Source: Zhengitettix transpicula (Eukaryota > Arthropoda > Insecta > Orthoptera > Tetrigidae). Taken from it: 64,000 bases of DNA. A program made the translations under genes and the position numbers. Below, piece after piece: positions 23,471-34,673 of this stretch. The stretch covers positions 16,822,501 through 16,886,500 of the forward strand of contig CM073596.1 in the NCBI GenBank assembly GCA_037074705.1, written 5' to 3'. The notes under the pieces are model-generated. The model was not told the DNA's origin and did no database searches. It saw nothing but the letters and a program-made list of their open reading frames with translations. Each line of letters begins with the position of its first letter. Position 1 is the first letter of the stretch.

Positions 23471-24260
23471 CAGATTATTTTTCTACACGCCACGACGAGG
23501 ATTTTAGCGTTCCCAATTCCTCAGCGGGACTTGGCTCGTATCGCAGGTATCACTTTACACAGAAACCAGGCCGCGAAATGTAAACAGACATTCATTTGTA
23601 TGGAAATCCCGAGTTTGGCCACACGAAGCCTCGTCCGAATCCTGACAAACGCACAAAAGCCCGATGATCAAGACCCGGGCGTCGTAAACTCACCTCCCTC
23701 CGCCGCCACCCCCATCCCCACCATAAATTAGCGTGCGAGAGTTAGCGTTTGATAGCTCTGTCTTTTACGACGAGCTGAGGGGGATTCGCCTTCCTTAATC
23801 CTAGGGGTGCGTGTGAGCCAGCCGCAGAGCTTTGGCTTCACCCACCCACGCCGGATAATTTCTATATGCAAATATTTTACGGCCGGCTCTTAATGAACGT
23901 ATTGTGCCGGGCGTAACGTGGAGAAGGTAAAATTAAAGCAGTAAAAGCCGGCCTATTCCTCCACGCCCCCCCCCCTCCCTCTGCCCAACCCAAACCCCAG
24001 GGCTACAAAATGTGAAGTGTTCTGCTGTGGCGGTCGAGAACTGCGCTGACATTTTGAAGTCCCCCCCCTCCTCCTCCGAACGCATTCCATGCCCACCCAC
24101 ACTGACATTGTCACCGACACAGTGTTATTGTTATTGGTCACTGCACCTCCCAGATTTATATCCATTACCCGGATCGTAGATTTCTTCCCCAACCAAAACT
24201 TCATGTTGCACTTCCCTTATTTTACGGCGACATCTTAACAATCCAAATTAATCTCATCCC
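23471..24260. promoter_or_regulatory. GC-rich single-copy island, candidate cis-regulatory DNA
   Basis: It is clearly more GC-rich than its flanks, with no repeat-family match and no convincing frame. It includes a perfect octamer ATGCAAAT (23866-23873, POU-type) and a TAATCC site (23796-23801, Otx/Bicoid type), with CpG words throughout. Such islands in an otherwise repeat-filled, AT-rich region often reflect selection. Function is inferred only. Confidence 0.3.
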
Positions 24261-24528
24261 ACATCATTTTGCTTGAAGAATGACGGTGATCCGAATACCG
24301 AGACTCGCACTTGAGACAAACGAAATCCCGCTTAGACGCAGAATGAAAGCTGTTTGCAAGAACCATTACCCCTCTACATGCAGAAAAAGAACCACCCAGA
24401 AACCTAACCCCCGAACTACACTACAATAAAGGATATATTGCGAAAAGAAGGAATGACTCTTCCAAAGATGGACCACAATACCACGGCAAGCCATGGACGC
24501 TTAACGAACTGCCAATTGACATATCGCT

Positions 24529-25182
24529 ATATAAGCTTATGGTCCGCCTTTAGTTATCGATTTGTTACAAAATATTTTGTATAACTGTTGCCTAAATTAC
24601 TGCCTGGAGGCATGGGAATGTGGCTCGCCGGGGTCGAGCAGCAGACACAAGACAATGGCGGGGTGGATTGTAAAATCCGCAAGTCCCGTAAGCAAGGTCA
24701 GGGTCGGCCAAGGAAGGGGTAGACGACCGGGAGGATATGGGCCTAAAATAGATGAAGTGGGTCACGTGTGCACAAGGACCAACCAGGAGAGAGGGATTTT
24801 GAGGAGGCAGAAAGAAAAGTCTGCGAACACAGAGAGATGAATTTGGACCGTCGGTGAGAGTGGTCAGAGAGAGTTGATCCTGAAAGATTTTGGTTTTGCA
24901 CGTGCGTCTCCGGTCGTCTTCTGCGAATGCTGCGGAGAGAGGAGTCGACCCTGTCCGAGCTGCAGACCTGGTAAGTCGCATTCCATGCTTCCGGGTATCG
25001 TGTCGGTTTGCCACGAGGAGAACCACGGTTAATCTTGAGAAAGGGAGGGGGTTACATGCATCCCTGGCAGGCTGGAGAGCTTTCGTTTTATATAAATTCT
25101 CATAAAATGAATTTTTGTCTTTATTAACTAAATATTATATTTCCCTTTCCTGCAAGAAAAATTCTTGCTGGTGGCGCCCAAC
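24529..25182 (+). promoter_or_regulatory. TATA box, GC-rich leader and primer-binding-like site (LTR leader or host first exon)
   Basis: CTATATAAG near 24529 is a good TATA box. It is followed by a GC-rich transcribed-looking stretch containing CTG|GTAAGT near 24971, a strong donor consensus. At 25172-25182, TGGCGCCCAAC equals the first 11 bases of a tRNA-Lys primer-binding site as used by many LTR retroelements. The next bases do not continue the match, and no gag frame follows. Either this is a decayed 5' LTR and leader, or a host promoter and first exon with a chance match. Confidence 0.3.
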
Positions 25183-25229
25183 AAACCGCATATCAATAGT
25201 TAATTAGACCGTAAGCTTACCACAAGCTT

Positions 25230-25990
25230 AAATCAAGCAACCCAAACATCACAAACTGGGACGCAGAAGTCAATCAGTTATTACAGAGATATCCGTTTCC
25301 CAGAGTCCAAAAATTCAAAAGGAGTTGGTTGCGCAATAGTTAGGACAAACAAAGAAAAATCAATAGCTGGAAACGATCAGTACAGCAGAATTATACGCAA
25401 TCTTCATGGCCACTGAACTGTGTCTGGAAACAGGCCAAGAAAATCATATTAACAGACTCCAAGGAGGCAATACATAGAATAACCAGTACGGCGTCCAGAA
25501 ATGGTTGCAAAGATCGAATTAGAGAGAACATAGCGAAAACGACAACCAGATCACTATAGCCTGGCTGCTGGCTCATAAGGAGACAGGGCAGATCTCGTAG
25601 CGAAGATGGAAGCCGATCAGCAAAGAAGAACCAGTAACTTGCCAATCTGCACCAACAGGGACTGCAGAGTAGGGCTCTACAAGGAACTGGGGGGGAAGTG
25701 AAATAAACCAGGAAAAACAGAGAAGAATGTGGAGTCATCCTAAGAAAAGTCAGCAGCATCAAAGAAACATCGCACCACTAAAGAACTACCTCGAAGGGCA
25801 ACAGGTTGTTGTAGCCAGGACCAGAACCCTGCACTCCAGTTTCACACACTCACTATTGATTTACAGATCTCTGCAGCTCATGCAAGGATGCCATAACAAT
25901 TTCTCATTGTTCTCTTTGACTGCCCCAGAGATGGCGACATAAGATCAACAACAGCCACCCATTCAATAATGGAGCTCTGCAACTCACCAA
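25230..25990 (+). pseudogene. Non-LTR retrotransposon 3' relic: RNase H domain and C-terminal tail
   Basis: Frame-shifted pieces follow the order of a LINE with a RNase H domain. GVGCAIVRTNKE is followed by STAELYAIFMATELC, with the catalytic Glu. ILTDSKEAIHRI has the catalytic Asp. A degraded AWLLAHKETGQ corresponds to the usual WxxAHxGIxGNE. After that come RTRTLHSSFTHS and a degenerate zinc-knuckle-like tail ending in FDCPRDG. The frame is broken many times. RNase H normally removes RNA from the hybrid during target-primed reverse transcription. A clade with RNase H, such as Jockey/I/R1-type, is likely. Confidence 0.75.
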
Positions 25991-27621
25991 CAGCCATTTA
26001 CAGCCTTACCATGAAAACTGATTTATATAAAGTAATTTAAACGCAAATGTAAAACGTAACTTATGTAAGTCACTAATGACCAATAGGTTAATGCGACTAT
26101 AAATTATAAATTTAAAAAACAAAATGACGGTGCTCATCACCCAGAAATCCAGAATGAAGACCGTTCAGGACGTTGCCCCATATTCAAATAAATTCGCCAC
26201 ACGCTTATTTCTAACACGTTAAGTCCAAATTGGATGTAGAGTAATTTGAGAGATAAGCTAAAAAGGTTCCATAGAAACGGGTGCAAACTTTTCCTTTATG
26301 GGTTCGGCCAATTAAGCAGAAACTGGTGAGACATAGGGTCATGATACTATCAACGCTATAAGAGAGAAATACTAGTTCCGACTTTGACTGTCCAGTACCT
26401 TTGATTTACTGGTTGGAACCTTCATCATGAGCACGAAAACGGAGTCTCCCGACCTATGTCTTCACCTTAACCGGGTTGATGACTGACGGTACCTCAACTT
26501 CATCACATGGTACTGAGATTATAATAGTTTCTTCACCGAAGGAGTAACGAAAACTGGAATTAATTTTTAAACGAAACACATTCGACTTGTACAACTTTTC
26601 TAGCCACACTAGAGTATTAAAATAATATTTACTGTGGTTACAGACTACTATAGGAGAGGTCGTAGTCGTAGTGAGTATAGATAGTGGAAATTGAAAATTG
26701 TGCCGTTAAATGGCAATTTTTCTGGTTAAAGTAACCATCCACATATTTTAGACACTATTTTTAAATTATAACATTTGTATTGAGACCTTCGTTTCGGAAT
26801 TTAGTGGGATTTAAGGTCTGGAAAGGGTAATAAACATCCAACAGAGAGATGTCCCATATGTCTCGCAGGGAGAAGTTCCCCTGGTCATAATGGAGAACTT
26901 GTGCGATATTGCCCTTCCACTCAACCGACACGATGAAGACATCTCGTGGCAATGCAGGAGACAGAGAATAAAAACAAAGAAGGCCGTAAACATGGCTGCT
27001 GATTAATGACGGGAGATTCACATCAGAATCATCCCCACAAACTCGCACGCGCTGCGGTTGTATTTTTTATGCTCTAGTTTTATGATTTCTTTACTGCGGT
27101 TTTGAGCTCCTGTTCTACAATAATAGCCGGCAGCTTTAGTGCTAATCCAGGGGGTGAATGTGTGTGTTTATATATAGCCCCGAGGCCGTTCTAACGACCC
27201 TATTAAGGGAGCCCAGAAAGAGCTGTTTCCTTTCAGCAGGCTTCCACCCACACTTCTTGTGTTGTTGTAGGTGCTTCCGCGTATATTTTATCGCCTAGTT
27301 GCCAATTAGTTCCCTAGACAACAACCATCTGTCGTCACGACTTTTACTTCTTTCCCCGTAACCTTTAGTCCCTTCTCTTTTCCCGAAGCTGGAACGCGGT
27401 ACTTTCTGATTGGTTCAATGCTTCGCTGTCTGATTTATGTATCATGTGCACTTTACCTTGTTGATAGAACCAATGGTTCCGATCGTTCGCAAAACAATTT
27501 TTTTAAATTCTTATATAATCCTGGACACATTTCAGAAAATCGAGAGTAATTAAATTGATGAACAATCTTCTTGAATTTTTGCGAATATTTACGTCTACGA
27601 GAAATTTTTTTGTCAATATAT
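25991..27621. other. Intergenic; no gene recognised
   Basis: Apparently single-copy sequence. The minus strand of 26761-27048 holds a 95-codon frame with a fairly protein-like stretch (EWKGNIAQVLHYDQGNFSLRD) and plausible acceptor-like pyrimidine tracts, but I recognise no family and no partner exon. 27060-27500 is GC-balanced with a CCAAT-like GATTGGTTC. Confidence 0.4.
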
Positions 27622-28793
27622 TATAATAAACAATAGCGGTACCACGTAACTAAAATAGATACCAATTTAAACAAACAATGCTCATTTATTAAACAATTTT
27701 ACAATTACACAATCTGATGAAATTTTATAAATCAAAACAATTTTATTTACCTAGAATACATTTTAAATAATTGGACTCGGTACCCTCAAGGTGCTGGGTT
27801 GATAAGGAAAACAGAACATAAATTTACAATTAAACAGATATAGTTACAATAAACGAAAAACGAAATGATTGAAACGAAAAAAAACGCGTGAAACAAATTA
27901 AACGAAAGTAACGAAATAAACTAAATCTGACACTTTTTACCCCTTATTAGCATATTACAATTATTAATTCAGGAAATTAAACTTACACGCTCTTTGGCCC
28001 ACACACTCACTTCATTCAGCCTTAAAAGTCTCCAGGCTGCACTCACACTCTTGACGACGTCACCCTCTCGACGAATTCAAACAATTCTGCTTTCAGACAG
28101 ACCTCCACGATGAAACGCCCACCAACTGTTGACGACTGATGTCCAGCTGATTACCGTTGGCCACGTAGCTTGGCCTACCATCCGATGATCTCTCCCCGCT
28201 GATACGTCCGTCTCCAGTCCACACGACTAACTCACTCCAACTTGACTTCCTCTATAACTCCTCTATAACTCTTCTATAACTGCATATAAAATTGTTTCGG
28301 CCCCCATAATTTGGACCTGCGTCCGTCCCTGCGGACCTGCACCACTGCTCTCCCCAGCTGTTTTGTTTCTATAACTCCACTATAAACTAACTCTACCTTT
28401 GTCTGCTCTCTTATTTATATCGCGGCTCCCGGATATTCCCTTGTTTTTACAATTGTTTTGAAATTACATGTTCGCCAAAACAAACACCATCTGTTAGCTT
28501 TCTCCCGCTCCGAGAGCCACTTAATCAATTACAATAAGCATCTTCTTTTAGTATAATTGCCTCGTCCGTCTGTTATGATGCCTTTCAGGGTTCCGTCGGT
28601 TACACCATTTGCCCTAAGAGCTGCCAAAATTGCTCTAATTTTCTGTCCTTCCCTTGTCTAAAAGTCCACTTATCTGTCATTTTATCATTATTTTTAATAT
28701 GCACCAACCACTCAAGGATCCCCAGTCTCACTTTGTAAACAACTCTGATAAAAATTTGAACAGAAAACATGTCCTTCATTACTGGTTATTATA
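27622..28793 (-). mobile_element. LTR-like element F3
   Basis: It is bounded by TATAATAAACA on the left and, on the other side, TGGTTATTATA running into a short TA tract. These read as TGTAAT/ATTACA ends with G-to-A and C-to-T changes. In sense (minus) there is a TATA box TATAAATAA (28411-28419), several GAGTTATAGAGGAGTTATAG-type short repeats about 28240-28280, and a splice-donor-like GTAAGT (27981-27986). AATAAA signals lie towards the 3' end. This is the order expected of a promoter-bearing solo LTR. It is non-coding and unrelated in its body to F1 and F2. Confidence 0.5.
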
Positions 28794-29555
28794 ATATATA
28801 TATAGTCTTTTTGGATTGTGCAATGAATTTTATCTTGTCTATTTACTTTTCTACAAATTATTTATACTAAAGTGGCCCTTGTGAGGGGAAAAATGTGTGA
28901 TGCACAAACTGGATGTAAATTTTTTTAAAAAAACACACTCCATTTGAAAATTGATAATTATATAATAATTCATTTTAAAATTTCATAATCTATTCTGCTA
29001 TCTAACAACAATATTTTTTTAATTGAAAATTTGACCCGTGATGAATGTAAGTGCCTTCGAAGCTCCAACGATTAAGTTTCTTACTTCTGCCGGCGTATGG
29101 CAACTATTCGGTAGTTTATGGTAAAATGTTTCTCCACTTCCGTGGAATCAGTTTTAAATTTCTCTAACTGCAACAGCCTGTATCTCTTCTCTGTATGTCT
29201 CCCAACAATTTGCCTCCGCAGTGTCTCAGCGTTTCCTCATGAAAACCTGGAAAAGCGGAAACTACTCCTCAAACCACTTTTTATTCGGGTTTGTCCAATA
29301 GGAATTGAAAATTTCACCCTCCAAATTCGATTTTCTCCAGCTTGGGTTTCACATGGAGTAATTATTCACGTTCAAGTCTTCCCCACTGGTCCGTGACAAT
29401 TTCAATCTTCATCGTCAACGCACGTTTCGTACCCCAACTGTCTCGAGCCTGTTCAGGTATCAAGTTAACAAACAGAACCGTAACAGTTTTCGTTAAGGAA
29501 TATGCACCGTATGTGAATAAATAAAATTCAGAATTAATAATTGAATATCTTTCAG
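28794..29555. other. Spacer, no gene recognised
   Basis: AT-rich to about 29030. A moderately GC-balanced part follows, with a 92-codon frame that has no recognisable motif. Confidence 0.45.
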
Positions 29556-30889
29556 AGATCAACAATTTGTAATGTACATTTTATATAATTTTTTTATTTT
29601 AATTAATCTGAGGCCAGAGCAATGTAATGAACAGTCAGTGCGTGGCGCAAGAATGCAGAGTCCGTAATGGTTGCTACGGATTATTGTCGAAAGGCGTACG
29701 CACACAGAACTTTGGCGGAAAACTTTCCGTTTGTTGTGGGAACCGGAGTCTGCAGCCGAGTGTTTGGAGGTCCTGACCAAGATAGTCATGGCGAGAGTCT
29801 GTTGTGGCAGCCCGGCCAGTGATGGTCGCATTCTTCGTTTATATTAATGGGTTTTTCTAGCGCAAAACTGAGTGTTACAATACGTACGACAGTTAAGTTC
29901 GTTAAATAGTGAAGTCTAAAGGATACGAAATTGTTGTGAAGTGAAACAACGTAGCAATCGGTGCTATTTTTTTTAGGGTAACAGGCTACATGAGGGTAAT
30001 CCACATTGTGGCAACTCCCCTTTAATAGCATAGGAAGGGATTTGAAAGGGGGGATGCGGAAAGGTAGAGGAAGGGTAGTGGAAGGTAGCCAAGGGTTCCT
30101 AGGGTCCCCGGGCTATATTTTAAGGATCCTACCTGGCATTTGCCTAAAGAAATGCAGGGAAAACACTAGTAAAACCTTCATCAGGTAGGTCGGGCATTGG
30201 GTTCTTGTCCCACGCCCTTCCGATAGCGGGAGAGGAGTTTGCTGTAGGGACGCAGCATTCCGTTCTCCGTGCCTCGACCAATTTAGGAGGCAGGTGGCCG
30301 ACTGTTCCAATGGGAATAAAGAACAACTCTTGCCGTATGCCCAAGGTCTGTGACCCCGGAACATACATACCTCAGAACAGGCCGAGGTGCCTCGGCTTGT
30401 GGCAGATAAAACCGGTACCAGAGCAGCTCTGATTAAAAATGGTATGTAAACACGTAATTCTGTAAACCTTTATGTAAATATCATTTATGGCTAGATTTCT
30501 ATGGTTCTGCCAGATTTCTCTTGTTTTTTGTTGTTGTTTGATTTTTTTAAAAATTTTGTTAAATTGTACATTAAATTCATATTTTCCTTTTGTTTACTTT
30601 GGTGAAAATGAAAATCACTATTTTTTATAGTCCCTGTAGGAGGCCCTGAAGTTTTCGTTTCTTATAAAAACTGAGGGATTTATTAAAAACAAAACTCGTA
30701 AGTCTAAATTGTAATTAAATAATCTTTGGTTATCTCATTAATAGAATTTGATTAAATTTCAAAGTAATCTTCCTTTTTTTAATTTACATTTATTACTACA
30801 TAATTTGACTCTCTAACGTGGTGGTTTATTTAAGTTAATTAATAATTTTCCAACGTGGAGCTTCTTCATTAATTTTTTAGTATATTACA
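29556..30889 (+). mobile_element. LTR-like element F2c, interrupted by R600
   Basis: It starts AGATCAACAATTTGTAATG and ends TATATTACA before an AATATATTTATATATAA flank. Shared F2 blocks are GAGGCCAGAGCA, GGCGCAAGAATGCAGAG, ACTTTGGCGGAAA, GGTACCAGAGCAGCTC and GGCCCTGAAGTTTT. The insertion at 29964-30401 splits it, and about 45-50 bp of F2 present in other copies is missing at the junction. Confidence 0.65.
29964..30401 (-). repeat. R600, single antisense copy nested in F2c
   Basis: It runs from TTTTTTTAGGGTAACAGGCT (complement of tail) to GCCTCGGCTTGTGG, flanked on both sides by F2 sequence. It is therefore younger than that F2 copy and moved as a single unit. No target duplication is visible. 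Confidence 0.88.
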
Positions 30890-31100
30890 ATATATTTATA
30901 TATAAGTCCCTTTTTTAAGTTTTATTCTCATTAGAAATCGTTTAAAAATCTGTAATTTTAAAAATAAGTGTTATGAATGATTTGTTAAAGAGGAGAGTAG
31001 TCTATATTTATTTTTCTCATTTTATGACAATCGCTTCAAATGTGGCTTTTAGTAAAACGTTTACCAAAAACTTATAAGTGATTGTTGTAACATAAACCTT
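30890..31100. other. AT-rich spacer
   Basis: Nothing recognised. Confidence 0.5.
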
Positions 31101-32173
31101 ATAATTAATTCGATATCATATAACGCTATTATTATTTTTTTCGTTCCTATCTTCTTCGAAAACTATATCTTCATTCTTATTCTGAAAATCAGACACTGGA
31201 ACGTCCGTAAAATAGTATCTATGGATTATATTTATAATTGTCTTTAAATTTAGAATCCTAGTATGGATTCTATCTAAAACTTTCTTTTAGGAAACACGAA
31301 TGCTCGATATTATATTACCTCTTTAAATTTTTATTTGAAGGGTCAACAATTGAGGAAATTTGGAAATTAAATTTGTATTTTCATGGATTTTCTGTTAATT
31401 TTGAAATTTATTTGAAACTTCCTTTTAATTTATTGAGAAATCCACTTCTCGTTTCGTTGAAGACTAGCAAAGGTTTATCTTTTAGAAATGTGGACTCTGT
31501 CTTTATTAGTCTCTAAACTGATTCTCCATACAGCTTTAAAGTGACCAGAATCTATGGTTTTGTTCCTCCAGCTATTTGTGGAACACCAGAATAGTTGTAG
31601 TGACGCTTACGTGGTATCTGGTGACACGTGCAGATTCCTAGGGCCTGCTTCTCATATATCAGTCAGCACACACGATGAGACAAAGGCGGGTGTGCAGGAC
31701 CGGTCGCGGCTTTTTTTGTAGGTCATTCTCGGAAGGATATGTGCGCCAGGGGTCGACGACCTCCGAATATGCATGCGTTCGCCAGTGCATGAGAAACCAC
31801 TCTGCCCTCGCATATATAATACAGTCACCCTCATCGGCCCTAAAATACCAAATGCTCATGTTTACGTGCCGCTATCAGATTCTGCTACCAAACAGTGATT
31901 CATAACAGAACAAATAAAAGCAAATATGTCATTATTAGCAGAAAATTATTTAATACTTACCGTACGTAATTATAAATTATTATTTTTAGTATTTGACACC
32001 GTCTCATTTCGTCATTTTAGCAAAGAGCAAGAACAAATTTAATAATAAATATCTCAAACTAATTAATCGTTTATATGTCTGATTTTCAGAATAAGAATGA
32101 AGATAGAGTTTTCCAAGAAGATAGGAACGAAAAAAATAATAATAGCGTTATATGATATCTAATTAATTTTTAT
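31101..32173. mobile_element. Non-autonomous TIR element (about 1.07 kb, TIR about 90 bp)
   Basis: 31105-31196 and 32080-32172 are inverted copies. The arms share GATATCATATAACGC, ATTATTATTTTTTTCGTTCC, ATCTTCTT and ATTCTTATTCTGAAAATCAG. The outer ends are TATAATTAATT-like. The centre has no transposase and no long frame. No clear target duplication was found, so class and exact edges (about 5 bp) are open. Only one copy is in the window. Confidence 0.75.
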
Positions 32174-32905
32174 AATCACAATTATCCGTCCTTTACTAAT
32201 TGTAATAAAAGGTACGACTTATTTTAGATGAACAGAAGAAACGAACAATACTTATTAATTATACTTATGTCTTATCAGGATTTTCTATTCAATATTTGTA
32301 AAGTCTTATAAAGTATATCTACGTGCAGGAAAAAAAAGAAATTTCAAGGTATCACTTTTGGCTTTTAAAAAAAAAGTAAGAGTGGCTTTAAGGCATATAT
32401 TTTATTTATATTCAATCAAATTTATCCTTGTTGTAGTTAAAACTGCATACAATGACCACAAAAAAGAACAAGGTTATTTGGCAGATTAAAATACCTGTCA
32501 CAAATTCTCCTGATAATAGTGGCGGAGATGGTCACAGAAACGTTGTCGTTTAAATCCACTTTTAGCGGTTAGGAATCTCCAAGATTTTTTTATCAGTTGT
32601 CACGGTTAAAAGTCTCCATTTTTTAAAAAAGAGAAAAATGATTACCCGTTTGAATATACTATTTCGTACCTTTCAGTTGAAATGTGGCTTGTTATTTAAA
32701 ATGAGAGTTGTATTTCGATTTAAATCAAATTTTGTTTTCAATATTTACTTATTTTACTCTTTTTTCTGGTACACTTCTGAATCGGCAGCCAGTAAGATAG
32801 CATTTTTATTTGTCATGACAATATTACTACTTCAGTACGAGTACATACAACATCAGCCATATATATTATTGCGACAAAAATATGCGTGTGTGAGTTTAGT
32901 TTAGG

Positions 32906-32906
<1 letters not shown>
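32174..32906. other. AT-rich spacer, no gene seen
   Basis: An 88-codon plus-strand frame lies here, hydrophobic in composition, without a recognisable domain. Confidence 0.45.

Positions 32907-32949
<43 letters not shown>
32907..32949. repeat. (TA)n microsatellite
   Basis: TA tract directly before F1c. Confidence 0.95.
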
Positions 32950-32953
<4 letters not shown>

Positions 32954-33767
32954 ATGCCAATTAATTAATCAATTAATTTTTTTAAAATAAATGACAATGA
33001 GTGGCGAGCTCTGTTGCTATTATTCAGGGTGTGGAATGGCGTTTGCGCGCGCAAAAGCAAAGTCAGTTGGCAGTCACCAGCGAGGAGCGAAATAGATCAG
33101 CCACGAAAGGAGAGACATTGCAAAAGTTAGTTTTCAGTTGTCAGTCTAAGTCTACGATCAGCCACGAAAGGGTAGACATTTAAAAATAAATCTTTACTGA
33201 GCTACTTTGCAGTTTCAATCCAAATCGATAAGTAAATCGGTAAAAGACTATAAAAAAAAATCTTCAACTCGTAAGATTCTTGTAAGAAAGCAGTCATCAG
33301 ATAGCTGACCAATTTGGAGAGGATAATCCGAGTACCTGGGAGCCTAGAAATTCCAAAAGTGTAGAATCTGTGAGAACAATTTATAATCTGTGTAAAAATT
33401 TTGCAATAGTGTACTTTTGAAGCGCTAAAAGAATGCTGGTGCCAGCCAATCAATGCGTAAGTACCCAAAACGTTAATAACATCTGTAAACGCTAACTAGA
33501 AGGTAAAGTCAGATTTCGTTCGTTTTTCTTGTAGTTTTTCTTTCATTTATCAGCACATTATTTTGAAGTAAATTTTTTAAACTGTATTGATAATAAGATC
33601 ATTCAATAATTTTCACTGTAAATCATCAAACCCAGTAAAGACCCCGAGAGATTGAGAGATTTTATTGTAATTATTTGTAAATTTTAGAAGCCACAAATTA
33701 ATCAATTATTTTGTGTTCTAATTTTGATTAATCATTCTTTTAATTCATCGCCTTTCATTTGATTATT

Positions 33768-33770
<3 letters not shown>
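32950..33770 (+). mobile_element. LTR-like element F1c
   Basis: It starts TGGAATGCCAATTAATTAA and ends TGATTATTACA, with (TA)n on both sides. The U3-like part has a repeated GATCAGCCACGAAAGG block (near 33087 and 33158). A TATA-like GTAAAAGACTATAAAAA precedes AGAATGCTGGTGCCAG, then GTAAGT at 33457-33462. A GACCCCGAGAGATT segment follows, as in other copies. Non-coding, 821 bp. Confidence 0.65.

Positions 33771-33797
<27 letters not shown>
33771..33797. repeat. (TA)n microsatellite
   Basis: It separates F1c from F2b. Confidence 0.95.
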
Positions 33798-33799
<2 letters not shown>

Positions 33800-34673
33800 G
33801 GTCAACAATTTTTAATGTAAGTTTTATTTAATAATTTTCCTTAATATTATTTTCGGCGTAATTATTGAGGCCAGAGCATTGTTTGGCGCAAGAATTCAGA
33901 GATTGAAAATGTTTCTACGCTATTATAAACGACAAAGTGTATGCCAAACCCTCAGAACTTTGGCGGAAACAAAGTGTGTGTTTTTGGAGCCCGACCAGTG
34001 TGGTCATGGCGAGTCTGAGTTGTTTGGGAGCCTGACCCGAGTTGTCATGACGAAAGAGTGTGTCGTTCATGAAGTACGAGTCTGGTTTGGAGTCAAAATG
34101 ATAATGTTTTGAAGCTTGTCTTGGGACTTTAGCCAATATAAAAAAATAGTAACACGTAAAGTTCGTGAACAGTTGTGAGCTGTAATTTTGAGATGTGAAA
34201 CGATATAGGAATCAAATTTATGACCTGTTAATTAAATATTTTCTGTAAAATAAAAGAACGGTGGAGTGCATAATGCGGTACCAGAGCAGCTCAAAATAAA
34301 ATGGTGCTTTATTTCGTAAATATAATTTACCGGCATTTTTCTCTAGTTTTCTCTAGATTCTTTTATAGAATTTATGATTGTAAAATTTAATTTGTATTTC
34401 TTTTGTAACTCTTTTGGTGCTAATTGAAAATCACTATCATTATTAGTAAGCGGCCCTGATGTTATGAGTCTCATTAAAGCAGTGGCATTTATTTGAATAA
34501 ATATGTACAAAAATTAAAGTAATTGTAATAAATATTTTTTTGTTATTTTTTTAAATAAAATTTTGTTTAATTGTAGGAAAAATCCTATAAATTATATTTT
34601 GCTTTTATAATTCATTTTTCTATTATGACTCTGCAACGTGTTCGCTCTATCATTCATTAGTTTGTATAGCACA
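33796..34673 (+). mobile_element. LTR-like element F2b
   Basis: It begins just after the TA tract at a GTCAACAATTTTTAATGTAA block and ends TAGCACA before ATATATATAA. The sense order is GAGGCCAGAGCATTG, ACTTTGGCGGAAACA, a CCAATATAAAAAAATAG TATA box (34137), GCGGTACCAGAGCAGCTC, and CGGCCCTGATGTTATGAG. No open frame. The 5' TG is not preserved. Confidence 0.6.
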
